Shown: positions 46,001-54,577 of the stretch, piece after piece
How the letters are laid out: every line of letters begins with the position of its first letter
Numbering within the stretch: the stretch's first letter is position 1
DNA from: Leptidea sinapis
Lineage: Eukaryota; Arthropoda; Insecta; Lepidoptera; Pieridae
Length of the DNA: 64,000 nt
Reading direction: 5' to 3'
Assembly (NCBI RefSeq): GCF_905404315.1
Contig: NC_066282.1
Span: 13,106,501-13,170,500 of the forward strand
Program-made: the position numbers and the translations under genes
Notes under the pieces: generated by a model
Databases searched by the model: none
What the model saw: the letters and a program-made list of their open reading frames with translations, nothing else
What the model was told of the DNA's origin: nothing

Positions 46001-48013
46001 GTTTGGATTTCCTCCAATAGCATTCTATGGATGTGCAAGATGGATCTTCACTTCTGCGATGAACCCACATTAAGAATGCCATGGTATGTTTGCAGCCTCC
46101 TTGAGAAGCCACACAATCATGACATTCTACTGACTTAACTGTTTCTTCTTGTTCGTCGACTACCAAAGACACTCCATACAACTTGGCATGCACTTTATGT
46201 TCTGGGCAGATTTTAGCTTTTATTGTGCACAAATTTCCTTCATGTTTGACCTGAACATAGCTTACAGCATCATCACCATAAGATGCCCTAGCAGACCTGA
46301 AATAATTAAAGCAATGGTAAATATTTAATTGCAAAAAGAAATATTTAACATAAACATAACCTCAAATTGTAATATTGAATGTCATACTGAAATAGGTACA
46401 ATAGCTATGCTTTCAACGAATTATATTATGGTTTAAATAATTAATTAACTGTTTAATACACAATACTTACATGGAAGTTTTAACATTTCTAAATTCTGCT
46501 GAACAGAAGTCTTTGTTTGATGCCAGAAACGTTCCTAGCATTATCAAGTCGATTCTTGGTAAATTTGCGCTGGAAGCCTTTGTAAATCCTTGTTCCATGA
46601 CTCAATTTAGCGCAATCAATTTACACAAAAGAAATTGAAGTTAATAACAAAACAATAACGGCGTATTCAATTAAAAAAGCGAGCGAGTGTGTATTATCTT
46701 AAGTAATTCAAATGTAAACAAAGAGAAAGAACTCTAACGTGACGTCATGCGCTCTGATTGGTGTTCAACATTTCATGGCGGATTGCCGTATTTAGCGATT
46801 TTATTTTATCGATTATTATATTCATCTTGCTTTTAATTATGAAAAGAATCAGAGTTTTAGAATTAGGAATTTTGTAATAATATACACACAATTATTTCAA
46901 TGAAATTTACTTGTTGTCATCATGCCTATTTTGTCTATTAACATACCCATTTAGGTGGAAGTGTGCCTCGTCTGAGAAAAAAATGTTTGTAAAACTGGTG
47001 AATCGCTCTAACATTTCGTTCGCGAACTGCAACCTAGTGGCATGGTACTGAGGCCTTAATTCCTGCACCATTTGAATTTTATAGGGATGTAGACTTAAAT
47101 CTTTCTTGAGAATGCGGTTTAATGATGTTCTTGGCACGTTAAGGACCGCAGACCGCTTCCGAGTTGAAAGTCCAGGTTGGTCACGAACAGACGATTTTAC
47201 TCGCTCCACGTTTTCGGGGTCCCTCGACGTTCTAGGCCGGCCAGATCGAGGTAAATCCATTGTTGAACCCGTCTTCTCAAACTTGAGCATCCATTTTTTA
47301 ATTAACACACCTGATGGAGCTTGATTTTTGTGTCGTATCTTGTAATGATTGCAAAACTTTCGTTGAGCTAAGGTTGCAGAATCGTTGTTTCGATAGTACT
47401 CGCGTACACAAAACGCGCGTTGACTACCGCTGAACGACGCCATGGTACTAAATTCCCATTGGCCGCTCTTGCAATGCGTAACCCCTCCACCCCCCTCCGC
47501 CGCCGCTGCTAGACGCGGCAACCGATTCAAATGTTAACGGACTTTTGGTCCACCCTGTATATTAAAAAGACTTGCTATTAGAACTATTATATTATTTATT
47601 TGGACAAGTTTATTGCCACTTCTTTGACATTCATAAGTGGTGTTATTGAAGAAATGATTTTTCTATCATTCTTAATATCTTAAAAAGTTAATAAAATATT
47701 TAGGTACTATATATGATCAATATATTTTGTATAGTAATAATAAGTTGCATAACATAAACAAGTTTTTTTTTTAAATTTCAGTCACAACCTACATAATTTC
47801 GACCAACTATTCTGCCACGCACGTCGACATATTGCAGCGAAAACATTTGACTTATTTAAAAAGTATATCCAAGAACAGTGCCAGAAGCTAGATCCATTCA
47901 TAGTGTATAAAGAAGAATCTATTAAAGATTTGAAACAGGTTGATGAACACAAGAAGAAAATTCGTACAAATGACATCGACAATATTAATAGTGAAAAAAT
48001 ATTGAATACGTAA
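33887..48013 (+). CDS. QTRT2: queuine tRNA-ribosyltransferase accessory subunit 2 (QTRT2), gene span
   Basis: Seven exons: 33887-34018, 34156-34424, 36973-37154, 38296-38462, 39627-39829, 40428-40553 and 47782-48013. They join with matching phases into 1,311 nt (436 residues); human QTRT2 is about 415. The protein is the non-catalytic partner of QTRT1. The heterodimer, at the mitochondrial surface and in the cytosol, exchanges guanine for queuine at position 34 of tRNAs for Asp, Asn, His and Tyr. Matches include ETPTAALMTQ+GGSVVHL, EGVAKFAGLPG, CGSEKMLEKSIENIFKYSD, AIEYGWDIFDGSLPLKLT and DDFNPILDGCECLTCRKHTR. The zinc-site CxCxxC and the later His (IHNLHNF) are kept. The C-terminal tail after about residue 385 is Lys/Glu-rich. 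Introns 2-6 all carry repeats; intron 6 holds the nested transposons. Confidence 0.93.
34156..34424 (+). CDS. QTRT2: QTRT2 exon 2
   Basis: Acceptor tatgtacag at 34155, donor CG|gtaact at 34425. Encodes GGSVVHLTADVLARVF through WTKNGKKLLTAE, ending two bases into an Arg codon. Confidence 0.9.
35231..36471 (-). pseudogene. Jockey/CR1-type LINE reverse transcriptase fragment
   Basis: Minus-strand pieces of one RT: QKGKSTTLAIFNLIESI, IALFIDMSKSFDYVDHDILL (motif A), RGVPQGSVLGPLLFLLYVND (motif B), then FADN where the catalytic FADD should be (about 36035-36047). The C-terminal LYNKLPEDLKILSKKMFIPR and FYSITEYLNK end near 35231. Several frameshifts and the FADN change mark it as dead. It lies antisense in QTRT2 intron 2. 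Confidence 0.75.
36566..36600. repeat. perfect 14-bp stem hairpin
   Basis: ACCTATCCATTCTC (36566-36579), 7-nt loop, GAGAATGGATAGGT (36587-36600), inside QTRT2 intron 2. Confidence 0.6.
36973..37154 (+). CDS. QTRT2: QTRT2 exon 3
   Basis: Acceptor ctcttacag at 36972, donor G|gtaagt at 37155. Encodes YMELMEVFKPDIILAIADGR, ISKSVDRTQKMLNVCMEKYK and SEVLADSLILG (matches the RVRKSVDRSLLFLD region in human QTRT2). Confidence 0.9.
37550..37870 (+). repeat. LINE C-terminal coding end and 3' UTR, family C
   Basis: Reads GKCIHFYNKVPATVQALSIN then KFKCFIKKMAL, which resembles the LYNKLP...KF...LL end of the LINE RT at 35231-36471. Then comes AAAAGAGTGCAAAGAAAGAA and AGCGCCATTTGTTTCCGAAG. A short related piece recurs at about 38600-38665. 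In QTRT2 intron 3. Confidence 0.55.
38296..38462 (+). CDS. QTRT2: QTRT2 exon 4
   Basis: Acceptor gatttttcag at 38295, donor AGT|gtgagt at 38463. Encodes VIVGCGSEKMLEKSIENIFK, LAGVAISGLSDGS and DKLSIIFKKIS; ends in phase 0. Confidence 0.9.
38938..39075 (+). repeat. Jockey-type LINE 3' end (family B)
   Basis: AAAAAAAGCGCGTACACCTT, CCTTAAAGGCCGACAACGCT, GATTCCTCTGGTGTTGCAAG, GGCGGCGGTGATCACTTAAC, CGTACGCTCGTTTGTCCTCC. The best 3' UTR copy in the window, in QTRT2 intron 4. Confidence 0.7.
39627..39829 (+). CDS. QTRT2: QTRT2 exon 5
   Basis: Acceptor taattccag at 39626, donor CG|gtgagt at 39830. Encodes LEGSWKPDVVLTAIEYGWDI, FDGSLPLKLTNLGYALRLHF and DINKNNDSVYVLNMNYD. Confidence 0.92.
39915..39985 (-). 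ncRNA. tRNA-like sequence, minus strand (left arm of foldback)
   Basis: On the minus strand, acceptor GGACGGT pairs with ATTGTTC (with wobbles), and the anticodon stem is CTCGG/CCGAG around loop ACGGAAC. The D arm is degraded and the T arm is weak. Same anticodon loop as the better copy at 48421-48493. Lies in QTRT2 intron 5. Confidence 0.5.
39944..40217. repeat. foldback repeat with 85-bp arms, tRNA-like
   Basis: Left arm 39944-40028 is a near reverse complement of right arm 40133-40217. Each arm contains the first half of the tRNA-like unit plus leader. The spacer includes GAGCAGGTTATCAACTGTAA, AGTAGATCCTGTAGATGGAG and CCACAACCTGAGAGTTGAAC, which recur before the tRNA-like unit at 48421. 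It fills much of intron 5. Confidence 0.8.
40428..40553 (+). CDS. QTRT2: QTRT2 exon 6, zinc-site exon
   Basis: Acceptor atttctttcag at 40427, donor AT|gtgagt at 40554. Encodes YKDDFNPILDGCECLTCRKH, TRAYIQHLLKTREMLSSVLL and S. CECLTC supplies three zinc ligands. Confidence 0.93.
40554..41939. other. QTRT2 intron 6, left part
   Basis: AT-rich intron sequence with no gene; a GC-richer patch at about 41165-41265. Confidence 0.4.
42619..42620. repeat. AT target duplication, left copy
   Basis: AT before AGGCATGATGACAA; its partner is at 46928-46929. Confidence 0.85.
42890..44800 (+). CDS. THAP-domain DDE transposase of ISL2EU, near-intact
   Basis: Exon 1 (42890-43081) encodes a THAP zinc-finger DNA-binding domain: MTSKAYRWCSVPLC, FIFVPFDKKLRKKWLELARR, YFCEDHFD, giving the C2CH ligands. 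Intron 43082-43267 (gtaagt ... ttttcag). Exon 2 continues LPNYMANYMEYHVMGS, KPGCVPSKFECQPDRRKR, a Ser/Thr-rich linker, then a DDE_Tnp_4-type catalytic domain: LKKIKLNSSFRELSDDFSID, CNVTCIIDCLEIEIEK (first Asp), VSCTPNGLINYISPGYGGR, MRVMADRGFKHVQ (second Asp), SLRIHVERVIRRLCEFC (Glu). Two one-base indels in A runs (near 43760 and 44282) break the frame. They may be real decay or sequencing error. It would bind the element ends and catalyse transposition. Confidence 0.87.
45168..46598 (-). CDS. SWIM zinc-finger / YqaJ-type nuclease protein of ISL2EU, intact
   Basis: Two exons on the minus strand: 46598-46471 (MEQGFTKASSANLPRIDLIM ... EFRNVKTS) and 46296-45168, joined through an ATG codon split by gtaagt ... 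ttatttcag, giving 418 residues with no stop. A SWIM-like finger (CHDCVASQGGCKH) lies around residue 110. The C-terminal half is a YqaJ/lambda-exonuclease-type PD-(D/E)xK fold: KLWYELRYGRVTASRAYEFS, KHGRILEDEV, MLAGSPDGI (Asp), IIEIKCPMSQ (ExK), FYVQMQLQMLLTGHKKGYFC (Gln motif). In phages such enzymes resect DNA ends for recombination. The role in ISL2EU transposition is not established. It converges on the transposase gene, with 3' ends 367 bp apart. Confidence 0.9.
46928..46929. repeat. AT target duplication, right copy
   Basis: AT after TTGTCATCATGCCT and before TTTGTCTATTAAC, the interrupted mariner sequence. Confidence 0.85.
47782..48013 (+). CDS. QTRT2: QTRT2 exon 7 (last)
   Basis: Acceptor aaatttcag at 47781. 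Encodes HNLHNFDQLFCHARRHIAAK (human MHNFEHYFGFFHYIREAL), then KTFDLFKKYIQEQCQKLDPF and a charged tail ending EKILNT TAA. The first His is the fourth zinc ligand. It is 7.2 kb from exon 6. Confidence 0.9.
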
Positions 48014-48323
48014 TGGTTTGATGAATTCTGTAGGATTATGTTTTTTTTTTGTTGTGCTGTTGTTTTTGTTTATGGTGCTATAGTACCAAATAAGGTATAA
48101 GAGAAGGTGAGAACCAAATGATTTGACATAAATGTTAGACATGTAAATAGAATAATTGAAGTTAAACCGTTTAAATGAGTCCAAATTGATCAAATTGGTA
48201 ATAACTTTATAGTGTATAGTATATAGCGATTAGCGATTCAGTGGATGAAATTGTAAGGTGAGTGTTGTTTAAATTTACAAGAGCGACATTTCAAGTCAAT
48301 TTCCTAATATGCAAATATTGGGG

Positions 48324-48420
48324 TTGAGCAGGTTATTCAACTGCATAGTAGATCCTGTAGATGAAGCCACAACCTGAGAGTTGAACAAAGCAAACAGAAT
48401 TTTATAGCGAGGCGGTACTC
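48324..48420 (+). repeat. conserved leader of the tRNA-like repeat
   Basis: TTGAGCAGGTTATTCAACTG, AGTAGATCCTGTAGATGAAG and CCACAACCTGAGAGTTGAAC repeat the spacer and right arm of the intron 5 foldback with a few changes. The repeat unit is therefore leader plus tRNA-like sequence, not the tRNA-like sequence alone. Confidence 0.75.
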
Positions 48421-48493
48421 GAACGGTTAGCTCAGTTGGTTAGAGCACCGGCACGGAACGCCGGAGGTCGTGGGTTCGAATCCCGCATCGTTC
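48421..48493 (+). ncRNA. tRNA-like sequence, perfect cloverleaf, anticodon loop ACGGAAC
   Basis: 73 nt fold without a mismatch. Acceptor GAACGGT/ATCGTTC, D stem GCTC/GAGC, anticodon stem CCGGC/GCCGG, T stem GTGGG/CCCGC with loop TTCGAAT; a few G-U pairs. A box TAGCTCAGTTGG and B box GGTTCGAATCC are ideal for RNA polymerase III. TTTTG TTTTC follows at about 48500, a plausible terminator. The anticodon position reads GGA (Ser), but there is no long variable arm and base 33 is C, not U. It is a tRNA-derived repeat or an unusual tRNA-like RNA, not a standard tRNA-Ser. Confidence 0.65.
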
Positions 48494-49202
48494 TAAAAGT
48501 TTTGTTTTCAAATTTTATTTGTGTATTAATCCTAGAAGTGTTATCACTTTAAAAACATAACACATTGTAAGGTGAGGATCAATCAGTGACCCAAGTGGCT
48601 GGTCCAATGTCACTCCTGCCAAATGTATTCATGGATACAATGTCTCACCAACAACCTACACATCATCCGATGGATAAAGGTCTCAAACTGAAGATAGTCA
48701 AAAGAAGCGATTTTGCACTATCGTTCTAACTACCACGCTGCTTTATCAGCCTAAACAGACACAAGATCCGAGCATGATGATTGGTGCTAAAGATTGAAAC
48801 AAGTTTTATTTTCATATATGACGTTGAGTCATGTCAAATGAGCATTTCTTCTGTGGATAATATGTTTCAAAAGCAGATAAATGACCAATGACACAATAGT
48901 ACCCTGTTCAACAATGGCAAAGTCGGGAAAAACAATTCGGAATGAGGGTGTGCAAGACTAGACGAAGATGTAATCGTCCCAATACACATGCATCTTATAA
49001 TATTTAAATTTTAGCACAGAAATCGTAGAAAGCAAAGTTGCAAAATTGAACGCAAAGAGAGACAGATCTTAAAATAGAACCGAATGACAGCACGAGTGTA
49101 ACAATGAAACTGCGATGACCTGCGACCATGAAATAAATAAAAATATATCTACTTAGGTGCGGAAAAAAGTAAAATATGGCGCGAGAATTGTGGGCATTAT
49201 CT

Positions 49203-49238
49203 ACGCGCATGCGCTATACTCATATAGCGCATGCGCGT
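49203..49238. repeat. perfect 16-bp palindrome with GCGCATGCGC core
   Basis: ACGCGCATGCGCTATA, spacer CTCA, TATAGCGCATGCGCGT. Both arms contain GCGCATGCGC, the core of the NRF1-type site. Could be a paired regulatory site or a cruciform-prone repeat; no gene start was found nearby. Confidence 0.6.
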
Positions 49239-51894
49239 CGATATGATGATATGACTCATCATGGAAATTGCGCAAGTTACACAAAATACAACGAAATTTT
49301 GTGCTAATCATACACTGAATTTTTACAAAGAGTTTTTACAGTTAACAGTTAAAAGAGTAGTACAGTTAACGCGTTTAAAGTACGGGAAAGAGGTGAATGG
49401 CCCTCTACCGGCCCTTTGTAGTCATTTCCCAGCACTCCAGCAAAATGGACTCATTTATACGGTTTATCTATAAATCGATACCTCAGTTCCAAAGTGTACC
49501 AAGTCTGAAATTGAGTAAGTTGAGATAAGTGTGAGAACTTGTTCCATAAAGGACAACCAACTATTACCATAGAGAAATAAGTCGATAAGTAAATGCAGTT
49601 TAGTTTTTATTTCTAGTATATCTTCATAATCTAGGATATTTTCGTTTCATTCAGTAACATATTGGAGTTGTTTTTTGATTTGGTACTCTTTGGAAGTGAG
49701 GTTACTGATATATAAGTATTAAGGTAGGCTTGGAAACCGAAAATATTCTAACTATTTATTCCGTTTTGTTCTTCTACCTTTAAAGGTATGTAATATATTG
49801 GTTAACCAATATATTTCTTTTAGACCTTTTAAAAAATTTTGGTGCATTTACCGGGTCGCATTTTTATTATCACCGAGGCATTTGCCAAAGCACAGTTTAA
49901 ATTTCAGTTGTTTACTCAATATTTGTTTATACTTAATGATTTCAAACGGTGTTGTTAACGACTTGAACACGAAGCGACTCTTGCGGATTTAACCGGTTTA
50001 ATAAGCGGTTAAAACAACTCATACACCGTTCATTCTCCAAAAGAAATAATAGGTATTAATACCTATTACAACCGTTTGCTAGCCTTGGTATTAAGCCGGT
50101 ATTATTTTATAAACGTATATTCTTTTATAGTTGCGAATAATATTTATGCATTGTACAGTTCTCGCCAAACTTATTGGTCACTTCGTTCATAATTGCCAAT
50201 AACTAATATCTAATATATTATAATTAATGCCATATCAGAAAATTGAAAAAAGTATTGCATTAATTATTGTTTTTGTTATGCGCCATAGAAATCTAAATAA
50301 AATGGTATTAGAAGTGACATGTCCGCGTTAAACATGTTATCTATCAGATGATGTTTAGACCAATAGCGAGTAAGTGATTTAGTATTAATAGGAACAATGG
50401 ATGTCAAACAACTCGTACAATCAATAAATATATTTTTCACTTGTAACCAAATTTGTACATTTAGCTCCCCGAAAGCAACATTCATATGCAACTGTTATTG
50501 CTTTCTCAACCAAAAAACAATTTGACTATTTAACCTGTTCAATAATCTCAGTAGTTACTTGAAATAGATGTTTAATAACATATTTTAAATTTCTATCTTG
50601 AATACTATCCAAATCATAATCGATGTATTACCAGAAGATGGCATTGACATGTAGACATGTTCTACATTACTCCAATTTAGATTGCTAATAATAGCTGCGA
50701 CATACATTCGCATACAACAGTTATATTATTTTTCGTATCAGTATATTATTTCTACGTTTGTATTTCCTATTTGTATTTTTCGTTACGATTGAGATTTTGA
50801 AGTTGCAGAAATGTATGCGTGTATGTATATACCGGGTCATACAATCAACCGGGATACAATCTCTGAATACCGAAGGGTTCTGTAGAGCTCCCTATAAGTG
50901 AATCATTGCTATTAACATTTTAGCATGAAAGTTCTGTAGTTGCAGGAAAAAAATACAAAAATGTTTGTAGACTTTTTTAGCTAGCATTGCAATACAATTT
51001 ACAGTACCTACGTAAGAAGGGTAAATGGCAATTATTGTGCGTTTCTATTGCTTTTTTATATAATTTAAGGGACTCTTAATAATATGTTATGATAGTTATG
51101 ATTGAAAAATGGATTGCATTGCATTTTTATTCTCAAAATAAAAAAAAATATATATTCAACATCATAGTCCAATTCGAACCCACACTTATAGGATTTAGTT
51201 GTTGTACATCCTGTATAGTCGACAGTCGTTTTAATAGGATTTGCAATCATAACATATTTTCTATTAACTTTTTATTAAGATTTCTATGTTCAAAGCGACC
51301 TTTAAGTTTGGTGTAGTAGTAGTCTGCAGGTTATCTGCATTCGGTAGGTACATACTACCTACATTTTATGTGTCTATATGTACTCGCACAAATAGTACTT
51401 AGAAAAGACTAATAAGATCACATTCCATTTTGTTGTGTTTGCTATCTATTTATAATTGTTTGTTACTTAATAATTAAATAAACGATAAATGAATAATGAG
51501 TTTTATTGCTCTCTTGTATAATAAAATTGGATCATTTGTGCCTTTCAGCCTCACATACAAAAACTTTCTTGTTAAAGTTTGGTTAGTAAATAACATAAAA
51601 ATATACTGACCTCAGACACATAAGTACATTTTAGCATAATAAAAAAGAAGTACCATTAAATGTCTTAATTTTTATTTATATTACCCCTATTACATTACCT
51701 TATCGGTATTTTTACTTAGTGAATCGTTTTAAATATGAGTTGCAGTATTTTATAATTAACATTATATATAAACATTTTAATTACCTACCAATATGAATGG
51801 CGCTTCGCGTTACATTATGAATCATCTTAACACAGCTAATCGCCTTCATAACTACATCAGTTCGACGGTACTATCAAGTTTGTTATTATAAAGT
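49239..51894. other. gene-free stretch
   Basis: AT-rich; short open frames (49261-49473, 49798-49992) have no recognised motifs. No clear repeats apart from A/T runs. Confidence 0.4.
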
Positions 51895-52090
51895 GCCGAG
51901 GTGACCGCTCTCCCGATGGTCAGTGATTGCCACCCATTGCAACGCAGTGCTGCCCAATATTCAGGAGACCAAAATCTTAGCAGCATGACATTAGATGCTG
52001 TTAAGTTTCATTATCCCAATAATTCCTCTGGCTACGGCGCCCCACTTACTATAACAGTGACAAAGCAATCTCGAAGACAAGAGTTAGGAG
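51895..52090 (-). repeat. diverged family A retroelement copy
   Basis: Shares the order of blocks with family A (GATGGTCAGTGATTGCC, CATTGCAACGCAGTGC, GATGCTGTTAAGTTTCATT, GGCTACGGCGCCCC) but with many substitutions; an old copy. Confidence 0.45.
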
Positions 52091-52589
52091 CGCACTAGTT
52101 CTCAATAGAGCAGCTCTTGTAGAATGGTTGACGCCAGTACTCATTGAAGAATTTTTATTTGCCACCCCTCTAAATGCCTACGATTGGTACCGTTGTATTT
52201 GTCTTGTCATCCATGAAAATGTCGATCGTAGAATACTGAACTCTGAAGTAGTGGAGAAGTTGGTTTTTAAGGTGTAATTCTAATACAACTGGCTCGAATC
52301 ATTTCTTTTTGGGTCTTATGCAAGCATAATGTACCTAATAGCCGTAGGTACATTAGACATCAACCATGGTGAAGCAACGGTTGACATTAGGTACCTATAT
52401 AATGAAAAACATTTAATTTTTCATTTTAACTTTTACGAATAATTTGAAATCTTTTATTTTTTGAAGTGAAAACTTATTTAGCGGCGTTGAGCACTTTCCT
52501 TGGGATGGGTATGAAATGTTAAACTCGCGTCCTGTGTCCTGATCGAAAATTCGAAAGACAATTTTATATAGTGTTTTTCTACCAGGTAA

Positions 52590-53806
52590 TTATAGGAGAA
52601 GAGATTGTCTTATGTATGATGCGAGAATGCCATTTACTATAAGAATTGTTGTTTCTTTTTCTCTCTCTTCCTTTCTTTTTTTTTCTAAACACTCTTTCCT
52701 TGTGATTACTTCACAGCCTTTTGAAACTTTTGTTTTTTTCGGTTTCAGAGTAGAGTCACTTCGTTTTATTCTCTGCAACAATAAAGTTTCAAAAGAAACT
52801 TTTTCTGACGGAGTCAAAATTCGATCTTCAATAATCTTGACCTTGTTTGTGTAATTCGAGTTTTCAAATCGCATGGTAACTTTATAATAGTTACCCCACG
52901 TTTTTGTGCTTCTTCTAGAACTTTCAATTGGATGTGGGTAGCGTGGCCCTCAAATATTAATAAAGCTGGTGGATCTTTGTTTAAATGCGGTAGCACAGTA
53001 TTGCACATATACTTTTCGAACACTTTTGAATCAATCCATCCATTTTTTGTGGCAGCATACGATGTGTTTTCGTAACCTTTGTCTGACATCCATTGGTCCC
53101 AAGTACTTTTTCCTCGATTTATAATTAATGGTGGCAATTTGTCACCAGCGGCGCTTGCTGTGAACAAGATCGTTACATTATCTTTACCAGATGATGCGAT
53201 CGTTCGTGTACTGTCAAATCCACGGGCGCCAACAACTTTTGTTTTGTCAGGGTCATGTCCAAAACTTGATTCGTCCAGATTCCAGATCTTTTCTGGTCTT
53301 CCTTTTAAGCTAAGTTCATTCAGAACCTTGTCAAGGATATCAAAGTACTCATTTACTATAAAGGGGTCACATGCCACTTTCCTTGACATCTCTACCGTTT
53401 GCGGCTTTTTTAATGACAAATTGTGTCTTTTATTGAACGCCGCAAACCAATCATATCCAGGCCTGTTGTTTTTAAATGGGTTTCGAGTAATTATTTTGAC
53501 TTACGTGCATGCTAACTAAATCCAGCGTTTCTTTAGAAGTAAGTCCAAATCCGTATTTTTCCATAGTCCGTATACCATTCGCAAGTTTGTGCTCATTTTC
53601 TCTGTCAATCACAGTAGGTGGTCCAAGACTCTCCTTTACTACACCTCTTTTGTTATTTACTCTATCACATACAGTCGTACGAAGAATACCGTATTTTTTG
53701 CAGCTTGATATGAGTTTATTTTACCAGTTCTAACTTCTTCTACAGCTTCTTTTAAAGATTCAAGATTGTATGTAGTTGTTGTTTTTCTTTTGTAGTGCCG
53801 TACCAT
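52590..53806 (-). pseudogene. pogo-like transposase, N-terminal and catalytic part, inverted
   Basis: Starts MVRHYKRKTTTTYNLESLKE with a psq/CENP-B-type helix-turn-helix (SYQAAK, then after a shift YGILRTTVCDRVNNKRG). Continues MEKYGFGLTSKETLDLV, PGYDWFAAFNKRHNLSLKKP, IWNLDESSFGHDPDKTKVVG (first Asp) and WDQWMSDKGYENTSYAATKN. ALLIFEGHATHI has Glu where the second catalytic Asp belongs. After IIKLP the usual SHxLQPLD block is missing, and the frame resumes at ILTPSEKVSFETLLLQRIKR. At least two frameshifts. It is separated from its own C terminus by an inversion. Confidence 0.85.
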
Positions 53807-54157
53807 ATTGAAAAACCTAAAGTAAACGTTGAGAATTAACAAAAAATACCATCAAATACCATACATGCATAAAGAATATAACCCCACGAAAAAACATCTA
53901 TCTAACAATTTTTCACATTTAATGTGAAGTATCTAAAATTGGTTTCTGGAGTTAATATCAAACAACAGCTAATATCAAGTTTCATCGAAATCTGTTTATT
54001 GGTTTAAGCATGCGGCTAATGCATAAAACCTACAAAACACACGGAAAGTTTTGGGTTCTGTAGTATAGCAGCCTATTTTATTAGCAATATACATTTTAGT
54101 ATGTCTAGATAGATTTACCAATAATATTCTAAATTTAAAAGGTTTAATAACTCTGAT

Positions 54158-54577
54158 TATGGGGCTATTGCGTTACAATAGACGCCATCACCCCGACAGG
54201 ACGGACGCAATAACCCCAAAACAAAAATATAACCTGATTATTTTAAATTGCATTTTGACTGCAAATCTTAAGCTTAATAGATAAAATAATTAAAATAACA
54301 TGTACTACAATAAACAATAGAAGTACTTACTCTAAAGAAAGATCGATACTCTTAAAGGAACGAAGATTGTAAAAGATTCAAGTACACGTGTTGGCACACA
54401 AAAAGTTCCAAAAGAAATGACAGATTTAAGATGGCGGATATCTTAAGAAAAACAGTCCTTTCACGTCATCTATTAATGATTTTTAGTACTTTATGTGCCA
54501 AAAACAGATGGCGTGAAAAGTTGTAATATACGCGTTTCGCATGATAATTAAAATAGATGCCTTAGCCCCGGTTGACC
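54158..54577 (-). mobile_element. pogo-like element, 5' UTR and 5' terminal repeat
   Basis: The outer end, read on the minus strand, is AGGTCAACCGGGGCTAAGGC. The first 17 bases match the other terminus at 56395. TA stands outside it, as expected for pogo target sites. Confidence 0.75.

Larger units (their letters stand above)
42621..46927. mobile_element. ISL2EU (IS4EU-type) DNA transposon, 4,307 bp
   Basis: Terminal inverted repeats AGGCATGATGACAA at each end and a 2-bp AT duplication. It carries two convergent genes: a THAP-domain DDE transposase (+) and a SWIM/YqaJ nuclease protein (-). To my knowledge this pairing, with AT duplications, defines the ISL2EU superfamily. The insertion point is fixed to the base because it interrupts a mariner ORF that rejoins in frame. 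Confidence 0.9.
41995..47443 (-). pseudogene. mariner-like transposase, interrupted by insertion
   Basis: The N-terminal half (47443 to 46928) starts MASFSGSQRAFCVREYYRNN, a helix-turn-helix region, with NRILKKDLSLHPYKIQ and FFSDEAHFHLNGYVN (first catalytic Asp). The C-terminal half (42618 to 41995) continues CRYWSDTNP ... SPKVTVWAAFSARGIIGPYF, WFQQDGATCHT (second Asp) and NWPPRSPDLSPMDFFLWGYL (third Asp, 36 residues later). Apart from the insertion the frame is open, 379 codons when the insert and one AT are ignored. So the mariner copy looks undamaged before the second element landed. Exact mariner subfamily not assigned. Confidence 0.9.
41940..47559 (-). mobile_element. mariner-like element, split by a nested ISL2EU element
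   Basis: TA duplications at 41938-41939 and 47560-47561. Left end TACAGGGTGAACCAAAAGTC, right end read inward TACAGGGTGGACCAAAAGTC, both continuing with CGTT. Without the 4,307-bp insert and one duplicated AT the element is 1,311 bp, normal for mariner. The gene is on the minus strand. It lies in QTRT2 intron 6, opposite to the host gene. Confidence 0.92.

Noticed and set aside
48421..48493. A functional tRNA-Ser(GGA) gene
   Set aside because: No long variable arm, C at position 33, and repeats of the same unit and leader elsewhere in the window. Listed as tRNA-like instead.
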